Positions 52,428 to 62,172 are shown, numbered from the stretch's first letter. The stretch: 64,000 nucleotides of DNA from Desulfovibrio piger (GCF_012843875.1 NZ_JABAFY010000004.1:62001-126000); one strand, 5' to 3'. Program-made: numbers and translations. Notes: a model not told the origin generated them from the sequence alone.

Positions 52428-52581
52428 GGTACGTTCTCACATCATGCCGTTGCATCGGAGACATGGCATCACGGCAGGGACTTCCCGGGGACGGGAAGGG
52501 CCGTTCAAAGTATGAATGTACAACGCATCATGCTCGGAGCGCAAGACGCTTCGGGGCCTATGGGTCAGGGATATCGCGGAC

Positions 52582-52610
52582 TTGAGCTTGCCGCGCTCCC
52601 GGAGTATACT
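52582..52610 (+). promoter_or_regulatory. Probable sigma-70 promoter of folD
   Basis: TTGAGC (52582-52587), a 17-base spacer and TATACT (52605-52610). The spacing is ideal and both hexamers are close to consensus. It lies about 50 bases upstream of the folD start. Confidence 0.72.
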
Positions 52611-52661
52611 CCGCCCCTTCCACGCGCCGGCCCCGGCGCCAACGTCAGCCACGAGGTCGCC

Positions 52662-53516
52662 ATGATCCTTATTGATGGAAAGCAGACTGCCCGCGACATC
52701 CGCGCGGAACTCAAGGCCCAGGTGGAGGCCGCTGTGTCGGCCGGCCGCCGCGCTCCCGGCCTGGCCGTGATCCTGGTGGGAGAAGATCCCGCATCGCAGG
52801 TCTACGTGCGCAACAAGGAACGTGCCTGCGCCGAGGCGGGCATCCTTTCCTTCCCCTACCGTCTGCCTGCCGATACCACGCAGGAGGCCCTGCTGGCCCT
52901 CATCGCCGAGCTCAACGGCCGTGACGACGTGGACGGCATCCTTCTGCAGCTGCCCCTGCCCAAACATCTTTCCGCCTCCGCCTGCCTGCTGGCCATCGAC
53001 CCGGCCAAGGACGTGGACGGCTTCCATCCCGAGAACGTGGGGCGCCTTTCCCTCAACCTGCCCGGCATGGTCTCGTGCACGCCGGCGGGCGTCATCGAGC
53101 TGCTGCGCCGCTACAACCTGCCCACCTGCGGCAAGAAGGCCGTGGTGCTGGGCCGTTCGGACATCGTGGGCAAGCCCCTGGCCCTGCTGCTGGCCCGTCC
53201 CGGCGAATTCGGCGATGCCACGGTGACCCTGTGCCACTCCCGCACGCCCGATCTGGCGGCGGAATGCCGCAGCGCGGATTTCCTCTTCCTGGCCATCGGC
53301 CGCCCGCGCATGATCACGGGCGACATGGTCCGCGAAGGCGCGGTGATCATCGATGTGGGCATCAACCGTACGGACGACGGCCTGTGCGGCGACGCGGACT
53401 TCGAATCCGTGAGCAAGAAGGCCGCGGCCATCACGCCCGTGCCCGGCGGCGTGGGCCCCATGACCATCGCCATGCTGTTGAAGAACACCGTCCAGGCCTG
53501 GGAAGGCCGTGCGTAA
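52662..53516 (+). CDS. folD: Methylene-THF dehydrogenase / cyclohydrolase FolD
   Basis: Bifunctional one-carbon enzyme that interconverts 5,10-methylene-THF and 10-formyl-THF. The 284-residue protein carries [20 protein letters not shown] (catalytic Lys in the YVRNK segment), [42 protein letters not shown] (NADP-binding), DVGINR and [21 protein letters not shown] lies just before the start. It supplies the formyl donor used by the AICAR transformylase at 11970. Confidence 0.96.
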   Translation: MILIDGKQTARDIRAELKAQVEAAVSAGRRAPGLAVILVGEDPASQVYVRNKERACAEAGILSFPYRLPADTTQEALLALIAELNGRDDVDGILLQLPLPKHLSASACLLAIDPAKDVDGFHPENVGRLSLNLPGMVSCTPAGVIELLRRYNLPTCGKKAVVLGRSDIVGKPLALLLARPGEFGDATVTLCHSRTPDLAAECRSADFLFLAIGRPRMITGDMVREGAVIIDVGINRTDDGLCGDADFESVSKKAAAITPVPGGVGPMTIAMLLKNTVQAWEGRA

Positions 53517-53550
53517 CGGCCCGCTCGCGGCATAAGCCTGACTTGTATTG

Positions 53551-53585
53551 GGGGAAGGAAGCATCCTGCGTCCTTCCCCTTTTTT
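53551..53585 (+). terminator. Rho-independent terminator after folD
   Basis: GGGGAAGGA, an 11-base loop, TCCTTCCCC, TTTTTT, about 35 bases after the folD stop. The 53517-53867 gap has this terminator and otherwise nothing convincing. Confidence 0.9.
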
Positions 53586-53867
53586 CGTCCTGCCGGTCAT
53601 CCCTGGCGGATGGGGCCTGTGCTGCTGCCTTCGGCACCCGTGATGTCCTGTCGTCTGCGGAGGGCCCGTCTTCCCTGCTGCCGGTTTGTCCGCAAGGCCG
53701 GAGGGGCGCTGCGGCCTTGCGGAGGAAGCTCTGTGTTGCAGGGCGGGACATGCCGGATGGCCTGCGTACAGTGCGGCACAAGACAAGGAACGTACTCTGG
53801 CCGTGGTAGACACGGCCGCGTCCCCGAAAGGCGGGACGCCGGCAAATAAGAAGGAAGGAGACGCATC

Positions 53868-54620
53868 ATGCGCGTGATGATGGCCCTGCTGCTGGGCCTG
53901 TATCTGGTCGTGCCCGCGCGGGCGGCCGACGGCGGGCCGGTCCTGCTCCTGCCGGGGCTGTCCGGCCCGACGGCGGAAGCGGCGCCGGGCTACCGCTGTG
54001 CCGATTTTCTGGAAGAGGCGGGCCTCAGGCCGGAAGGGCTGGAATATCTTTTTTGCCGTCCTGCTACGGAACCGCGTACAGGACGCCGGACCCTCACGGC
54101 CCGCTATCGTGTGCCGGGGCCGCAGGCCGCTGCCGTGGAGACGGCCTTGCGGGAGCGCACCGGCATGGCCGCTCTGGAACGCCAGATGGGCATCTGGCAG
54201 CTGCCGGAAGGCGGGGAAGGTCGGTTCGTCCTGCGGCAAAGCACAGGGGAGGGCAGGCCCGGCGGACAAATGGCGGGCACGTTTTTTTCGGTCCAGGGGC
54301 TGCGGGACGGTCTTTCCGGGGATGGCACCACCGGCAGCGAGGCCGGCACGCTCCCGTCTGCCGGGCGCTCTGTCCCTGCGGCACAGGATGACGGGATGGC
54401 CGGAGCTGCCGGAAGCGTCGCGGAGGGAAGCCCGGCCGCTGTACCGGGTGCCGCAGCTGAGGAGAGGGCGGCCCTTGCGGACAGCGCTCCAAAGAAGGGG
54501 CCGTCCTGCACGGTAAGCATGGGAGAGGTCCCGCAGCAGGGGACGTTCGCACCACAGCGGGAAGACTGGGGAAAAGTGTCCTGGTTCGCGGTGACGGTGC
54601 GTTTGGAGCTGCCCCGGTAA
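53868..54620 (+). CDS. Exported DUF4952-like protein
   Basis: The 250-residue protein has a signal peptide (MRVMMALLLGLYLVVPARA). The mature N-terminal part, YRCADFLEEAGLRPEGLEYLFC with TARYRVPGPQAAAVETALRERTGM, resembles DUF4952 proteins. This is a modest match by eye. The C-terminal 110 residues are Ala/Gly/Ser-rich low complexity, then a short terminal LPR. The protein is probably periplasmic; function unknown. AAGGAAGGAG precedes the start. Confidence 0.6.
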   Translation: MRVMMALLLGLYLVVPARAADGGPVLLLPGLSGPTAEAAPGYRCADFLEEAGLRPEGLEYLFCRPATEPRTGRRTLTARYRVPGPQAAAVETALRERTGMAALERQMGIWQLPEGGEGRFVLRQSTGEGRPGGQMAGTFFSVQGLRDGLSGDGTTGSEAGTLPSAGRSVPAAQDDGMAGAAGSVAEGSPAAVPGAAAEERAALADSAPKKGPSCTVSMGEVPQQGTFAPQREDWGKVSWFAVTVRLELPR

Positions 54621-54959
54621 CTGGTGGCTCTGGGAGGTCTGTTGCAGGCGCGGGCCTGGGTGGTCTTTGGCATGCCCTGCGGGAAGGATGGAGGGCACGC
54701 ACCTGGTACGGAACGCGAGCAGGGAGATGTTTGCGCGGTCACGCGGGACTGGTTCGCTTTGGGGGCTTCTCCGCGCCACAGGCACGTCCCTGTCTCTCTA
54801 TCTATACGTGGCCAGTCCGTACAGGCCCAGAGACGGCACGTGATGCCGGAAAGGTATCGCAGAAAAGGTGGCCGTGCCTGTCGTGGTCGTGGCTGCTGGA
54901 AGGCCTGTCCCGTGCTGCCGGCGTCGGCAGACAGGGGCGGCAGACTTTCGGCAAGAGGC
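54621..54959. other. Intergenic region, no gene seen
   Basis: An open frame at 54731-54991 has no recognisable fold or ribosome-binding site. The region lies between two convergent genes, but I see no strong terminator hairpin here. Confidence 0.45.
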
Positions 54960-55661
54960 TTACTTTTGCCGGGGCGGCATCTCGGCCTTGATTTGACGCA
55001 GGAGCCGGCGCTGTTCCGGGGACCAGAGCAGGGGCTTCAGCTTGCGTGTCCAGGGCGAGGTCAGGCGGGCGAACATGCCCACCAGGACGGCCGAGAGCAC
55101 GGTGCCTTCGCGCAGGCCCACGATGCTGCCCAGCACGGCAAGCCCGAGAAGGCACGAGGCCAGGACCAGCGAGCAGTCGAACAGGACCTTGATGTTGCCG
55201 AAGTTCTTGCGGGAACGTGCCGCGATGACGATGACCAGGCCTTCGCCGGGGATGACCGTGGCATTGCTCATGATCTCAAGACTGATGCCCGCGCCCAGCA
55301 CGGCACTGCCCACGATGCACATGACGATCTGCCAGACATAGACGTCCGTGACCAGCGCGCCGGTGAGGTGCATCCAGAAGTCGATGAACACGCTGAAGAT
55401 GAGCACGGCCGGGATCTGCAAGAGCTCCGCGATGCCCAGCCTGCGCCGGAGCAGGATGCGCTGGAGCAGCAGGAAGAGCAGGTTGCAGGCAAAGGTCGTG
55501 GTGCCCAGGGTCAGGCCAAAGATGGCGGCCAGGGTATAAGGCAGGGTCGTGATGGGGGTGGTGCCCAGGTGGGCCTGGGTGATCAGGGCAATGCCCAGGG
55601 CGTTGAAGAACAGCGAGACGGAAAGACAACCATACCGTTTGACGACATCCGAAGTTTTCAC
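54960..55661 (-). CDS. YczE/YitT-like inner-membrane protein
   Basis: The 233-residue protein has about five transmembrane helices and the features of the YczE/DUF6198 group: LFFNALGIALITQAHLGTTPITTLPYTLA at the start, TTTFACNLLFLLLQRILL, GSAVLGAGISLEIMSNATVIPGEG and a charged tail. A transport role is likely but not established. The start is GTG 55661, chosen because AAGGGGG lies upstream; earlier in-frame codons have no support. Convergent with the exported protein at 53868. Confidence 0.72.
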   Translation of the reverse strand: MKTSDVVKRYGCLSVSLFFNALGIALITQAHLGTTPITTLPYTLAAIFGLTLGTTTFACNLLFLLLQRILLRRRLGIAELLQIPAVLIFSVFIDFWMHLTGALVTDVYVWQIVMCIVGSAVLGAGISLEIMSNATVIPGEGLVIVIAARSRKNFGNIKVLFDCSLVLASCLLGLAVLGSIVGLREGTVLSAVLVGMFARLTSPWTRKLKPLLWSPEQRRLLRQIKAEMPPRQK

Positions 55662-56021
55662 GATGGCCCCCTTGCACGCGGCATGTCCGGGAAACAGCAA
55701 CCGCCCCTTCCCTGGACGGCTGCCGGGAGCTGCCTGCTGGTCTGCAGCATATCCACAGAGTAATCATCATGCCCGCATTCGCAAGGGCATCACGAATATC
55801 CATGAAATCATGGCTGTTATGGAAACACACCCCTGCTCCCACCGTTGGCGCGGTGGGGCAGGGGATGTATCCGGGGCATGCCTCGTGCTTCTGGAAAGGC
55901 TGCCTGAAGAGGGGGACGACCTGTAGGGGTGGGAGATCAGGCCGCCCCCCCACCGGAAGGAGGACGCCAGGCCGGATGACGGATCAGGGACGAAAGGATG
56001 CCTCCGGCCTGGAGATGGATG
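55662..56021. other. Intergenic region with hairpin, no gene seen
   Basis: One strong hairpin at 55830-55864 (CCCCTG-CTCCCACCG, TTGGCG, CGGTGGG-GCAGGGG) without a U-run. It lies between the end of the catabolic operon (minus) and the start of the YczE-like gene (minus). It may be a weak terminator, an attenuator of the YczE-like gene, or unrelated. Confidence 0.45.
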
Positions 56022-57134
56022 CTACAGCAGGGCTGTATAGATACCGCTCATGTCGGCTACCGTCATTTCCTTGGGGCTGTGGGCCAGCAGGCGTTGCTGG
56101 GTCCGCAGGACGGCCTCTGCGAAAGGCAGGGCCTGGGAAGGCTCCATGCCGTAGGCGGACAGTCTCTTGAGCGGGAGGATCTTTTGCAGCAGGGCATCGA
56201 GGCTGTCCATGGCGCCGGAGGCGGGGCAGCCCAGTTCCCGGCCCAGGAGCTCCTGCAGGTCTGCCAGGCCCGGGACCTGCTGCTGTTCGTAATGCCGCAG
56301 CACACCGGCAAAGACGGCGTAGTTGGACTCCCCGTGCGGGATATGGAACGTGGAGCCCAGCGGATAGCTCATGGCATGCACGGTGGCGCATCCTGCCGTA
56401 CCAAAGGCAAGCCCGGCATAGGTGCTCGCCAGCAGGAAGTCGCCAAGGCGGGGACGCAGGCTGTCCCTGCCGTGCAGGGCCACGTCCGTGTAGCCGGCCA
56501 GGATGAGCCGGATGGCTTCCGCGGAGAACATGCGGGTAAAGGGGCTTGCCGCGGTGGACAGGTAGGACTCCACGGCATGGACCAGGGCATCGAGCGAACT
56601 GGTGGCAAAGACGGGATAGGGCAATTTCTCCAGCAGCTCGGGCACCAGGACGGCATGACGTGCGTACAGGCTGTCGTGGACGAGACCCACCTTGATCCCG
56701 AGGCAGGTGCGGTTGATGATGGAGATATTGGTGACCTCGCTGCCCGTGCCGCAGGTGGTGGGCAGGATGATGAGTTCCTTTTCCTGCTTCAGTTCCTTGC
56801 AGTCAAAAACGGCACTGGTATCACTGCCGGCCGGAGCCACCGCCAGGACTTTGGCCACGTCGATGACGGAACCGCCGCCGATGGCGATGATGCGGCGGAA
56901 ATCATAGCGGGAGGCCGCTGCCAGCAACGCGTCCACCATGGTGTCGCTGGGCTCTCCCTGGCCGTAATCTTCCAGAAAAAGCGCCTTGGCACGGCAGTCG
57001 AGACCGTCAAAAAAGGGTTTGAAGATATACGCGTTGCTGAGGACGAGGTCTTCCTCGCCGATGTCGAAGCCTGCCAGGAAGTCCTTGCAGGTGGGGAACA
57101 TGTGGATGGTCGGTTTGCAGACGAACTGTTTCAT
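56022..57134 (-). CDS. Iron-dependent alcohol dehydrogenase, 4-hydroxybutyrate dehydrogenase-like
   Basis: The 370-residue protein is a group III metal-dependent ADH. It has the nucleotide motif GGGSVIDVAK, the PTTCGTGSEVTN loop and the metal ligands Asp182 and His186 (SLDALVHAVESY), His253 (GCATVHAMSYPLG) and His267 (FHIPHGESN). MKQFVCKPTIHMF at the start and ATSSLDALVHA strongly recall 4-hydroxybutyrate dehydrogenases, which interconvert 4-hydroxybutyrate and succinate semialdehyde. This is inference; another short hydroxyacid or alcohol is possible. It is the last gene of the sigma-54-type operon. Confidence 0.84.
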   Translation of the reverse strand: MKQFVCKPTIHMFPTCKDFLAGFDIGEEDLVLSNAYIFKPFFDGLDCRAKALFLEDYGQGEPSDTMVDALLAAASRYDFRRIIAIGGGSVIDVAKVLAVAPAGSDTSAVFDCKELKQEKELIILPTTCGTGSEVTNISIINRTCLGIKVGLVHDSLYARHAVLVPELLEKLPYPVFATSSLDALVHAVESYLSTAASPFTRMFSAEAIRLILAGYTDVALHGRDSLRPRLGDFLLASTYAGLAFGTAGCATVHAMSYPLGSTFHIPHGESNYAVFAGVLRHYEQQQVPGLADLQELLGRELGCPASGAMDSLDALLQKILPLKRLSAYGMEPSQALPFAEAVLRTQQRLLAHSPKEMTVADMSGIYTALL

Positions 57135-57169
57135 TACCGTTTCCGGCCCGGTGTTTCCCGGGCGATGGG

Positions 57170-59095
57170 TTAGATGGTTTCGGCTGTGGCCGTGGCCTGC
57201 CAGACCGCATCACAGATGCGCGTCCCGCCGTGACAGTCGCCGATGCTGTGGACAGGCACGGCCATGCCGCGCAGGGCTTCGGCAAGCGCCGTACGGGGGC
57301 GGTAGCCCGTAGCCAGCACGATGCGGGAACAGGGCAGGTGCTCTTCGGCATGTCCCGTCCTGCACAGGACGGCTTCCCCTTCCCCGATGCGGTCGACCCG
57401 GCAGGAGGTCAGCGTCCTGATGCCGTATTCCTTCAGATGCAGGAGCATGACGGCCCGGGAACGGGGCTCGATGTCCATGCAAAGATCCTCGCGCATCTCT
57501 GCCACCAGAGGATGGCAGCCGTTTCGGGCAAGGAAGAGCGCCGTCTCGCAGCCGACCAGTCCGCCGCCGATGATGAGGACGTCCTGTCCGGGGGCGGGCC
57601 CCTGCTGCTGCAGGACCTGTTCCGCAAGAAGGAAACGTTCCGGTGCAAGCCCGGGGATGGGCGGGATGACGGGCTCGGAGCCGACAGCCAGCAGCACGAC
57701 GTCCGGTGCCAGTTCGGACACCAGTGAGGGCGTGGCCTTGGTGGAGCAGCGGATGTCGGCGCCCAGATCCCGGGCCTGCCGTTCCAGCCAGACGGCGTAG
57801 CCTGCCAGCTCTTCCTTGAACGGAGGCCGGGCCGCAAGAGGGATCTTGCCGCCGCAGGCGGCCTCTTTTTCCAGGACCGTGACCCGGTGGCCCCGCCGGA
57901 GTGCCGTACAGGCAGCCACGAGCCCGGCCGGACCGGCACCGACGATGAGGACATGCCGCGGGCTGGCGACCCGGCGCGGCAGGGGGCGGTATTCATTGCC
58001 CACACGGGGATTGACGGCACAGCAGATGTCGAGCCCGCGGGACAGGCGGCCGATGCAGCCTTCGTTGCAGCCTATGCAGGGACGGATGTCTTCCTCCCTG
58101 CCCTGCAATGTCTTGAGCGGCAGTTCGGGATCGGCCAGCAGGGCGCGCCCCATGACCACGAAATCGACCTTTCCGGCCGCGATGAAGCTGTCGGCCAGGG
58201 AAGCGGACGTGATCCTGCCGATGCCGATGACGGGCCTGGAGGCCTGGATGGCCTGCCGTACGGCTGCCGCCTTTTCGATATGCGTGCCCCGGGGCAGGGC
58301 CAGGGGCGGCGTCACCCACATGCCGCCTTCCCGCATGCCGGCCGTCACGTCGAAGGCGTCGATGTCCTCCCGGGCCAGGATGCGTGCTGCGGCCACGCCG
58401 TCTTCCAGCGTCAGGCCTCCGCTGACGGGTTCCGCCACACCGAGGCGCAGGATGATGGGGAAGTCCGGTCCGACAGCCGCCCTGACGGCCCGGATGGCCT
58501 CCACGGTGAAGCGGACGCGATTCTCCAGGCTGCCTCCGTAGCCGTCCTGCCGGGCATTGGTGAAGGGCGAAAGGAACTGCTGGGGCAAATAGCCGTTGCC
58601 CGCATGCAGCTCCACGGCGTCGAAGCCCGCTTTCTGGGCCCGCAGGGCCGCGCCGGCATAGTCACGCAGGACCCTGTCGATATCTTCCTGCCGCATGGCG
58701 CTGGTCTCGTCATTGCCGAAACGGGTCACCGAGGGCGAAAGGAGCGGCAGGCCGGTCACGGCCCGGGAGGTCTGTCTGCCGGCATGGCACAGCTGGACGG
58801 CGATGCGGGCCCCCGCCGCGTGGACGGATTCCACCAGACGCCTAAGGCCGGGCAGCAGGCCGTCGTCATCGATACCGAGCTGATGCGGGAAGCTCTTGCC
58901 GTCGGGGCTGATGTAGGTGGCTTCCGTGATCAGGAGACCGGCACCGCCTTTGGCCCTTTCCTGGTGGTAGGCCACCAGCCTGTCGGTCACTTCGCCCCGG
59001 GTGGAACAGTAGTTCGTCACCATGGCGGGGAAGACGATGCGGTTGCGCAGTTCCAGCCGTCCCATGCGGGCCGGGAGCAATGTCGTATATGTCAT
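57170..59095 (-). CDS. OYE-type Fe-S flavoenzyme (2,4-dienoyl-CoA reductase/enoate reductase family)
   Basis: The 641-residue protein is a two-domain flavoenzyme. The N-terminal FMN TIM barrel has GGAGLLITEATYISPDGKS, HAGRQTS and VELHAGNGYLPQQFLSPF with candidate catalytic Tyr169. A 4Fe-4S cluster motif follows (Cys340, 343, 347 and 358/359, RPCIGCNEGCIGR). The C-terminal FAD/NAD(P) domain has VLIVGAGPAGLVAA and LIIGGGLVGCETA. Members reduce enoates or dienoyl-CoA, or act as bile-acid and aromatic enone reductases. The substrate here is unknown; the operon suggests a small unsaturated carboxylate or lactone-derived compound. Confidence 0.85.
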   Translation of the reverse strand: MTYTTLLPARMGRLELRNRIVFPAMVTNYCSTRGEVTDRLVAYHQERAKGGAGLLITEATYISPDGKSFPHQLGIDDDGLLPGLRRLVESVHAAGARIAVQLCHAGRQTSRAVTGLPLLSPSVTRFGNDETSAMRQEDIDRVLRDYAGAALRAQKAGFDAVELHAGNGYLPQQFLSPFTNARQDGYGGSLENRVRFTVEAIRAVRAAVGPDFPIILRLGVAEPVSGGLTLEDGVAAARILAREDIDAFDVTAGMREGGMWVTPPLALPRGTHIEKAAAVRQAIQASRPVIGIGRITSASLADSFIAAGKVDFVVMGRALLADPELPLKTLQGREEDIRPCIGCNEGCIGRLSRGLDICCAVNPRVGNEYRPLPRRVASPRHVLIVGAGPAGLVAACTALRRGHRVTVLEKEAACGGKIPLAARPPFKEELAGYAVWLERQARDLGADIRCSTKATPSLVSELAPDVVLLAVGSEPVIPPIPGLAPERFLLAEQVLQQQGPAPGQDVLIIGGGLVGCETALFLARNGCHPLVAEMREDLCMDIEPRSRAVMLLHLKEYGIRTLTSCRVDRIGEGEAVLCRTGHAEEHLPCSRIVLATGYRPRTALAEALRGMAVPVHSIGDCHGGTRICDAVWQATATAETI

Positions 59096-59134
59096 GTTCG
59101 TTCCTTGACTGTATGGCCGGTCATGCCCTGGATG

Positions 59135-59911
59135 TCAGATGATGCGGTAGACGCCGGGGGCCACCTGGGGATGGCGTTCCGTGATGGCCGGGTCGTGTCC
59201 GGGCAGGATGTCGTCCGCGGATCGGGTCATCCGGCTGACGGTCTCGAGGGCCTGGAGGGCTTCGGTGACATCATAGTGAATGCCGCAGGGGGTCATCTCG
59301 CTGATGTTCCGGTAACGCGGGACGACATCGCTGCAGATGATCTTCGTCCCGCCTTCGGTCTCCACCGCCACGGACATCAGGCCGGGCGTATGGCCGCCCG
59401 TCCTCAGGCAGGTGATGCCTTCGCAGATCTCCTCGCGTTCATCGTGGACCAGATGGACCCGTCCGGAAAAATGCAGGTGGAGCAGATGCTCGATGGCCTT
59501 GAAGTTGTAGTGCTGCGCATAGGTCGTAAAGCGCATCAGGGGGCCGGTCACATATTCCAGTTCCTTCTGGTGCACATGATAGCGGGCATTGGGATAGAAC
59601 TCGTCGCCTGCGTAGTGGTCCCAGTGCAGGTGCGACAGGATGACATGGCGCACGTCCTCGGGACGGACATTGATACGGTCGAGCAGCTCAAGGGGGCCTT
59701 CCTTGACCTGATAGGGGATCTTCATCTCGTCAAGGCATCGCTGGGTGAACGACTGGTCGACCAGGATGGGGCCTTCCTTCTCGTCCAGGATGCACCAGAA
59801 GAAGAACTGGGTGCACAGGGATTCCTTGATGTCGGGACGCATGTAGAAATGGTTGGGGATGACGACAGGCTTCTGGCCGGCGGTGAGGGCATAGATGGTA
59901 CGGGATGACAT
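59135..59911 (-). CDS. MBL-fold metallo-hydrolase (lactonase-like)
   Basis: The 258-residue protein has the metallo-beta-lactamase motif HLHWDH at residues 94-99. Further ligands are GGHTPG, CSDV (bridging Asp region) and a C-terminal GHDP. The arrangement resembles N-acyl-homoserine lactonases and related hydrolases. No signal peptide, so it is cytoplasmic. In this operon a lactone or ester intermediate is a natural substrate guess. It follows the amidohydrolase-like gene by 11 bases. Confidence 0.84.
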   Translation of the reverse strand: MSSRTIYALTAGQKPVVIPNHFYMRPDIKESLCTQFFFWCILDEKEGPILVDQSFTQRCLDEMKIPYQVKEGPLELLDRINVRPEDVRHVILSHLHWDHYAGDEFYPNARYHVHQKELEYVTGPLMRFTTYAQHYNFKAIEHLLHLHFSGRVHLVHDEREEICEGITCLRTGGHTPGLMSVAVETEGGTKIICSDVVPRYRNISEMTPCGIHYDVTEALQALETVSRMTRSADDILPGHDPAITERHPQVAPGVYRII

Positions 59912-59922
59912 GGCAAGGCTCC

Positions 59923-60768
59923 TTAGGCGTTGTGCAGGGAATGGCCGATGAGGTGCAGGGCGTTCTTGTGGAGCATGTTGTCCCGGGCTTCGTCCGAGAG
60001 CCCGAGGCGGCCGATCTGCTCCAGGGCCTTGTCCACATCCACGAAAGGATTGGCGCTGGAAAAGACGAAGCGGTCGGCAAGGCAGTCATTGGCGGCTTTG
60101 ACATAAAGCTCGCCACCCGGTTTGTTGATGGACGAGGAAAAGTCCAGGTAGATGTTGCGGTGCCGCAGGCAGACGGCGATGGTCTCGCCGGCCCAGGGAT
60201 AGCCGCCGTGGCTGACCAGGATGCGCAGGTCCGGGAAATCGGTGGCGACCTTGTCCAGGGCCGCAGGCGATGTGGGGCTCAGCAGGACGCCGGGCATGTG
60301 GGGCGACAGGCCCGCGGTGACGAGGAGCGGCAGGTCATGGTCGCAGCACAGGGCGTACAGCGGATAGTAGCGGGCATCGTCCAGAGCGCAATGGGCCATG
60401 GCCGGTTCGATGGATGCCCCCAGGCTGCGCCCTTCGGCAAAAGCTTGCCGCATGGCCTTGTAGGCCCGCATCCCCTTGTGCGGATCATAGCCGTAGATGC
60501 CGATGAAAAGGTCGGGGAAGGCCGCTACGCAGGCATCCACAAGCCCATTGGAGGAAGGGCTGGCATAGGTGCTTTCGATATCCCTGCCCGAGACAAGGGC
60601 CTTGCTGATGCCAAGCGAGGCCAGCTGGGCCGCACAGGCCGCAAGGGACTGGGTGGGCTTCCGGTCGAAGTGCGTGAGTTCGACATACTCCGCGTAGACC
60701 GGGTTGCGGGTAAAGGTCGCCATCCATTCGGGCGTATTGGGTCTGTATCTGCAATCGATGATGTTCAT
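59923..60768 (-). CDS. Amidohydrolase-2-like protein with altered metal ligands
   Basis: The 281-residue TIM-barrel protein resembles the amidohydrolase_2/COG2159 group: LASLGISKALVSGRD, ASIEPAMAHCALDDARYYPLY, ILVSHGGYPWAGE, HRNIYLDFSSSIN and VFSSANPFVDVD. The canonical N-terminal DxHxH is IDCRYRP here, and the late Asp ligand position reads SSANPF rather than SDxPF. The usual metal site looks lost, so a metal-independent hydrolase or a non-catalytic partner is possible. The start is 60768 (MNIID) or 60774. It is second in the operon. Confidence 0.72.
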   Translation of the reverse strand: MNIIDCRYRPNTPEWMATFTRNPVYAEYVELTHFDRKPTQSLAACAAQLASLGISKALVSGRDIESTYASPSSNGLVDACVAAFPDLFIGIYGYDPHKGMRAYKAMRQAFAEGRSLGASIEPAMAHCALDDARYYPLYALCCDHDLPLLVTAGLSPHMPGVLLSPTSPAALDKVATDFPDLRILVSHGGYPWAGETIAVCLRHRNIYLDFSSSINKPGGELYVKAANDCLADRFVFSSANPFVDVDKALEQIGRLGLSDEARDNMLHKNALHLIGHSLHNA

Positions 60769-60780
60769 GGCCATTTCTCT

Positions 60781-62172
60781 TTACTTGAGGAAACCGATCA
60801 TCTTCCAGTAGGGCACGAGTATCAGGGGGATGAAGAACGCGAAGGCCACCATTCGGATGGCGAAAGCGCCCATGATGTGGCGCAGGGTGACGGCGCCGCT
60901 CATGAAGGTGTACAGCAGGTAGCCGATCTCATAGGGGAAGAGCAGCTGGTCCAGACCGTACAGCAGGGCGTAAACGAGGGTATAGGGGTCCATGCCCAGG
61001 CTGACGGCCAGCTGTGCCAGCGGGCTGCCCAGGGCCCCGACGGCCGCCATGGGGGTCATCAGGAAGTTCACGATCACGCCCAGCACATAGGAGAAGCTGA
61101 TGGCCATGACCGCGCCGCGTCCTTCAAACAGGGAAGACATGTGGGCCGAGATCCACTTGGGGATGTTCAGGTCCTGCGCCACGGCACCGATGGACATGCA
61201 GGCCGCCAGGAAGATGAGGAACGAAAGGTTGACCTTGCGCAGATCCTGCTCGGTAGCCAGGTTCATGCCGGGCATGAAGCAGGCCATGCCCACCAGGGCA
61301 AAGACGAACGCGCCGGGGAGATGGTGCCACTGTTCGGTCACGAAGGCGATGAAGCCGATGGACAGCACCAGGAAGATCTTGATTTCATCAGCGGAGACGG
61401 GCCCCATCTCCTTCAGGCGTTCCTCAAGGACGGTCTTGAGGGATTCTTCGTTCTGGAGCCGCTCCTTGCCGCGGATGATGAAGACCATCATGATGGAACA
61501 GGCCATGTAGAAGATGGAGAAGGGCGCCATCTGGATGATGAAGTCGACATACTCTACGGGAACACCGGTGGTGTTGGTGACGACCTGAAGGGCAAGAAGG
61601 TTCATCTCCGTACCGGTGATGCAGAACAGGCCGGGGGCGATGGCCGCCAGATAACCGCCCATGATCAGGGCCGAGGACATGCGGGAGCGGGTGTCCACGT
61701 TGAGGGCCTGGATCAGGCCCTGGGCGATGGCGACGAAGATGACCGTGCGGGCCAGACCGGAGGGGACAAGCAGGGTCAGGATGATGCCGGCCCCCATGAG
61801 ACCTATCATGGTCTTGGTGAAGGAGGAGCCCATCAGGATCATGCTGTGCAGGGCGATGCGCTTGCCGAGGCCCGTACGGTTGAGCACCTGGGCGATGATG
61901 AGGGCGGAGAAGCACATCCACGGCAGGAAGGTGCACCAGCTGGAGAAGGCGACGGCAGGCTTGGTGACAAAAAGCGCATACAGGAACGTGAGGATGGCCG
62001 CGACGATCGCGGAGGGCAGGATCTCCACGGCCCAGGCGATGACGGCCCACAGGGTGATCGCCAGGAAAAGCGGCGTCTTCGGGCTGGCGATCTCCATTTC
62101 CGGGACGGTAAAGAATACGATCAGGGGCAAGCCCAGGCTGAGAGCCCACTTCCACCAGTTACCTTGGACCAT
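60781..62172 (-). CDS. DASS/SLC13-family anion transporter
   Basis: The 463-residue integral membrane protein has about 12 helices and the divalent-anion:sodium symporter (SLC13/CitT) pattern: PLFLAITLWAVIAWAVEILPSAIVA, SSWCTFLPWMCFSALIIA, GIILTLLVPSGLARTV (SNT-like motif positions) and LVYALLYGLDQLLFPYE. It probably imports the di- or tricarboxylate-like substrate of the operon. GGAGG precedes ATG 62172; the ORF start four codons upstream is less likely. It is the first gene after the sigma-54 promoter. Confidence 0.82.
   Translation of the reverse strand: MVQGNWWKWALSLGLPLIVFFTVPEMEIASPKTPLFLAITLWAVIAWAVEILPSAIVAAILTFLYALFVTKPAVAFSSWCTFLPWMCFSALIIAQVLNRTGLGKRIALHSMILMGSSFTKTMIGLMGAGIILTLLVPSGLARTVIFVAIAQGLIQALNVDTRSRMSSALIMGGYLAAIAPGLFCITGTEMNLLALQVVTNTTGVPVEYVDFIIQMAPFSIFYMACSIMMVFIIRGKERLQNEESLKTVLEERLKEMGPVSADEIKIFLVLSIGFIAFVTEQWHHLPGAFVFALVGMACFMPGMNLATEQDLRKVNLSFLIFLAACMSIGAVAQDLNIPKWISAHMSSLFEGRGAVMAISFSYVLGVIVNFLMTPMAAVGALGSPLAQLAVSLGMDPYTLVYALLYGLDQLLFPYEIGYLLYTFMSGAVTLRHIMGAFAIRMVAFAFFIPLILVPYWKMIGFLK

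Noticed and set aside
49689-53516. A 1275-residue plus-strand open frame
   Set aside because: Antisense shadow of the SBP-EAL gene that runs into the true folD frame. The folD part starts at 52662, where the ribosome-binding site and family start agree.
54731-54991. Possible small gene between the exported protein and the YczE-like gene
   Set aside because: No ribosome-binding site, no recognisable fold, and it overlaps the end of the convergent gene.
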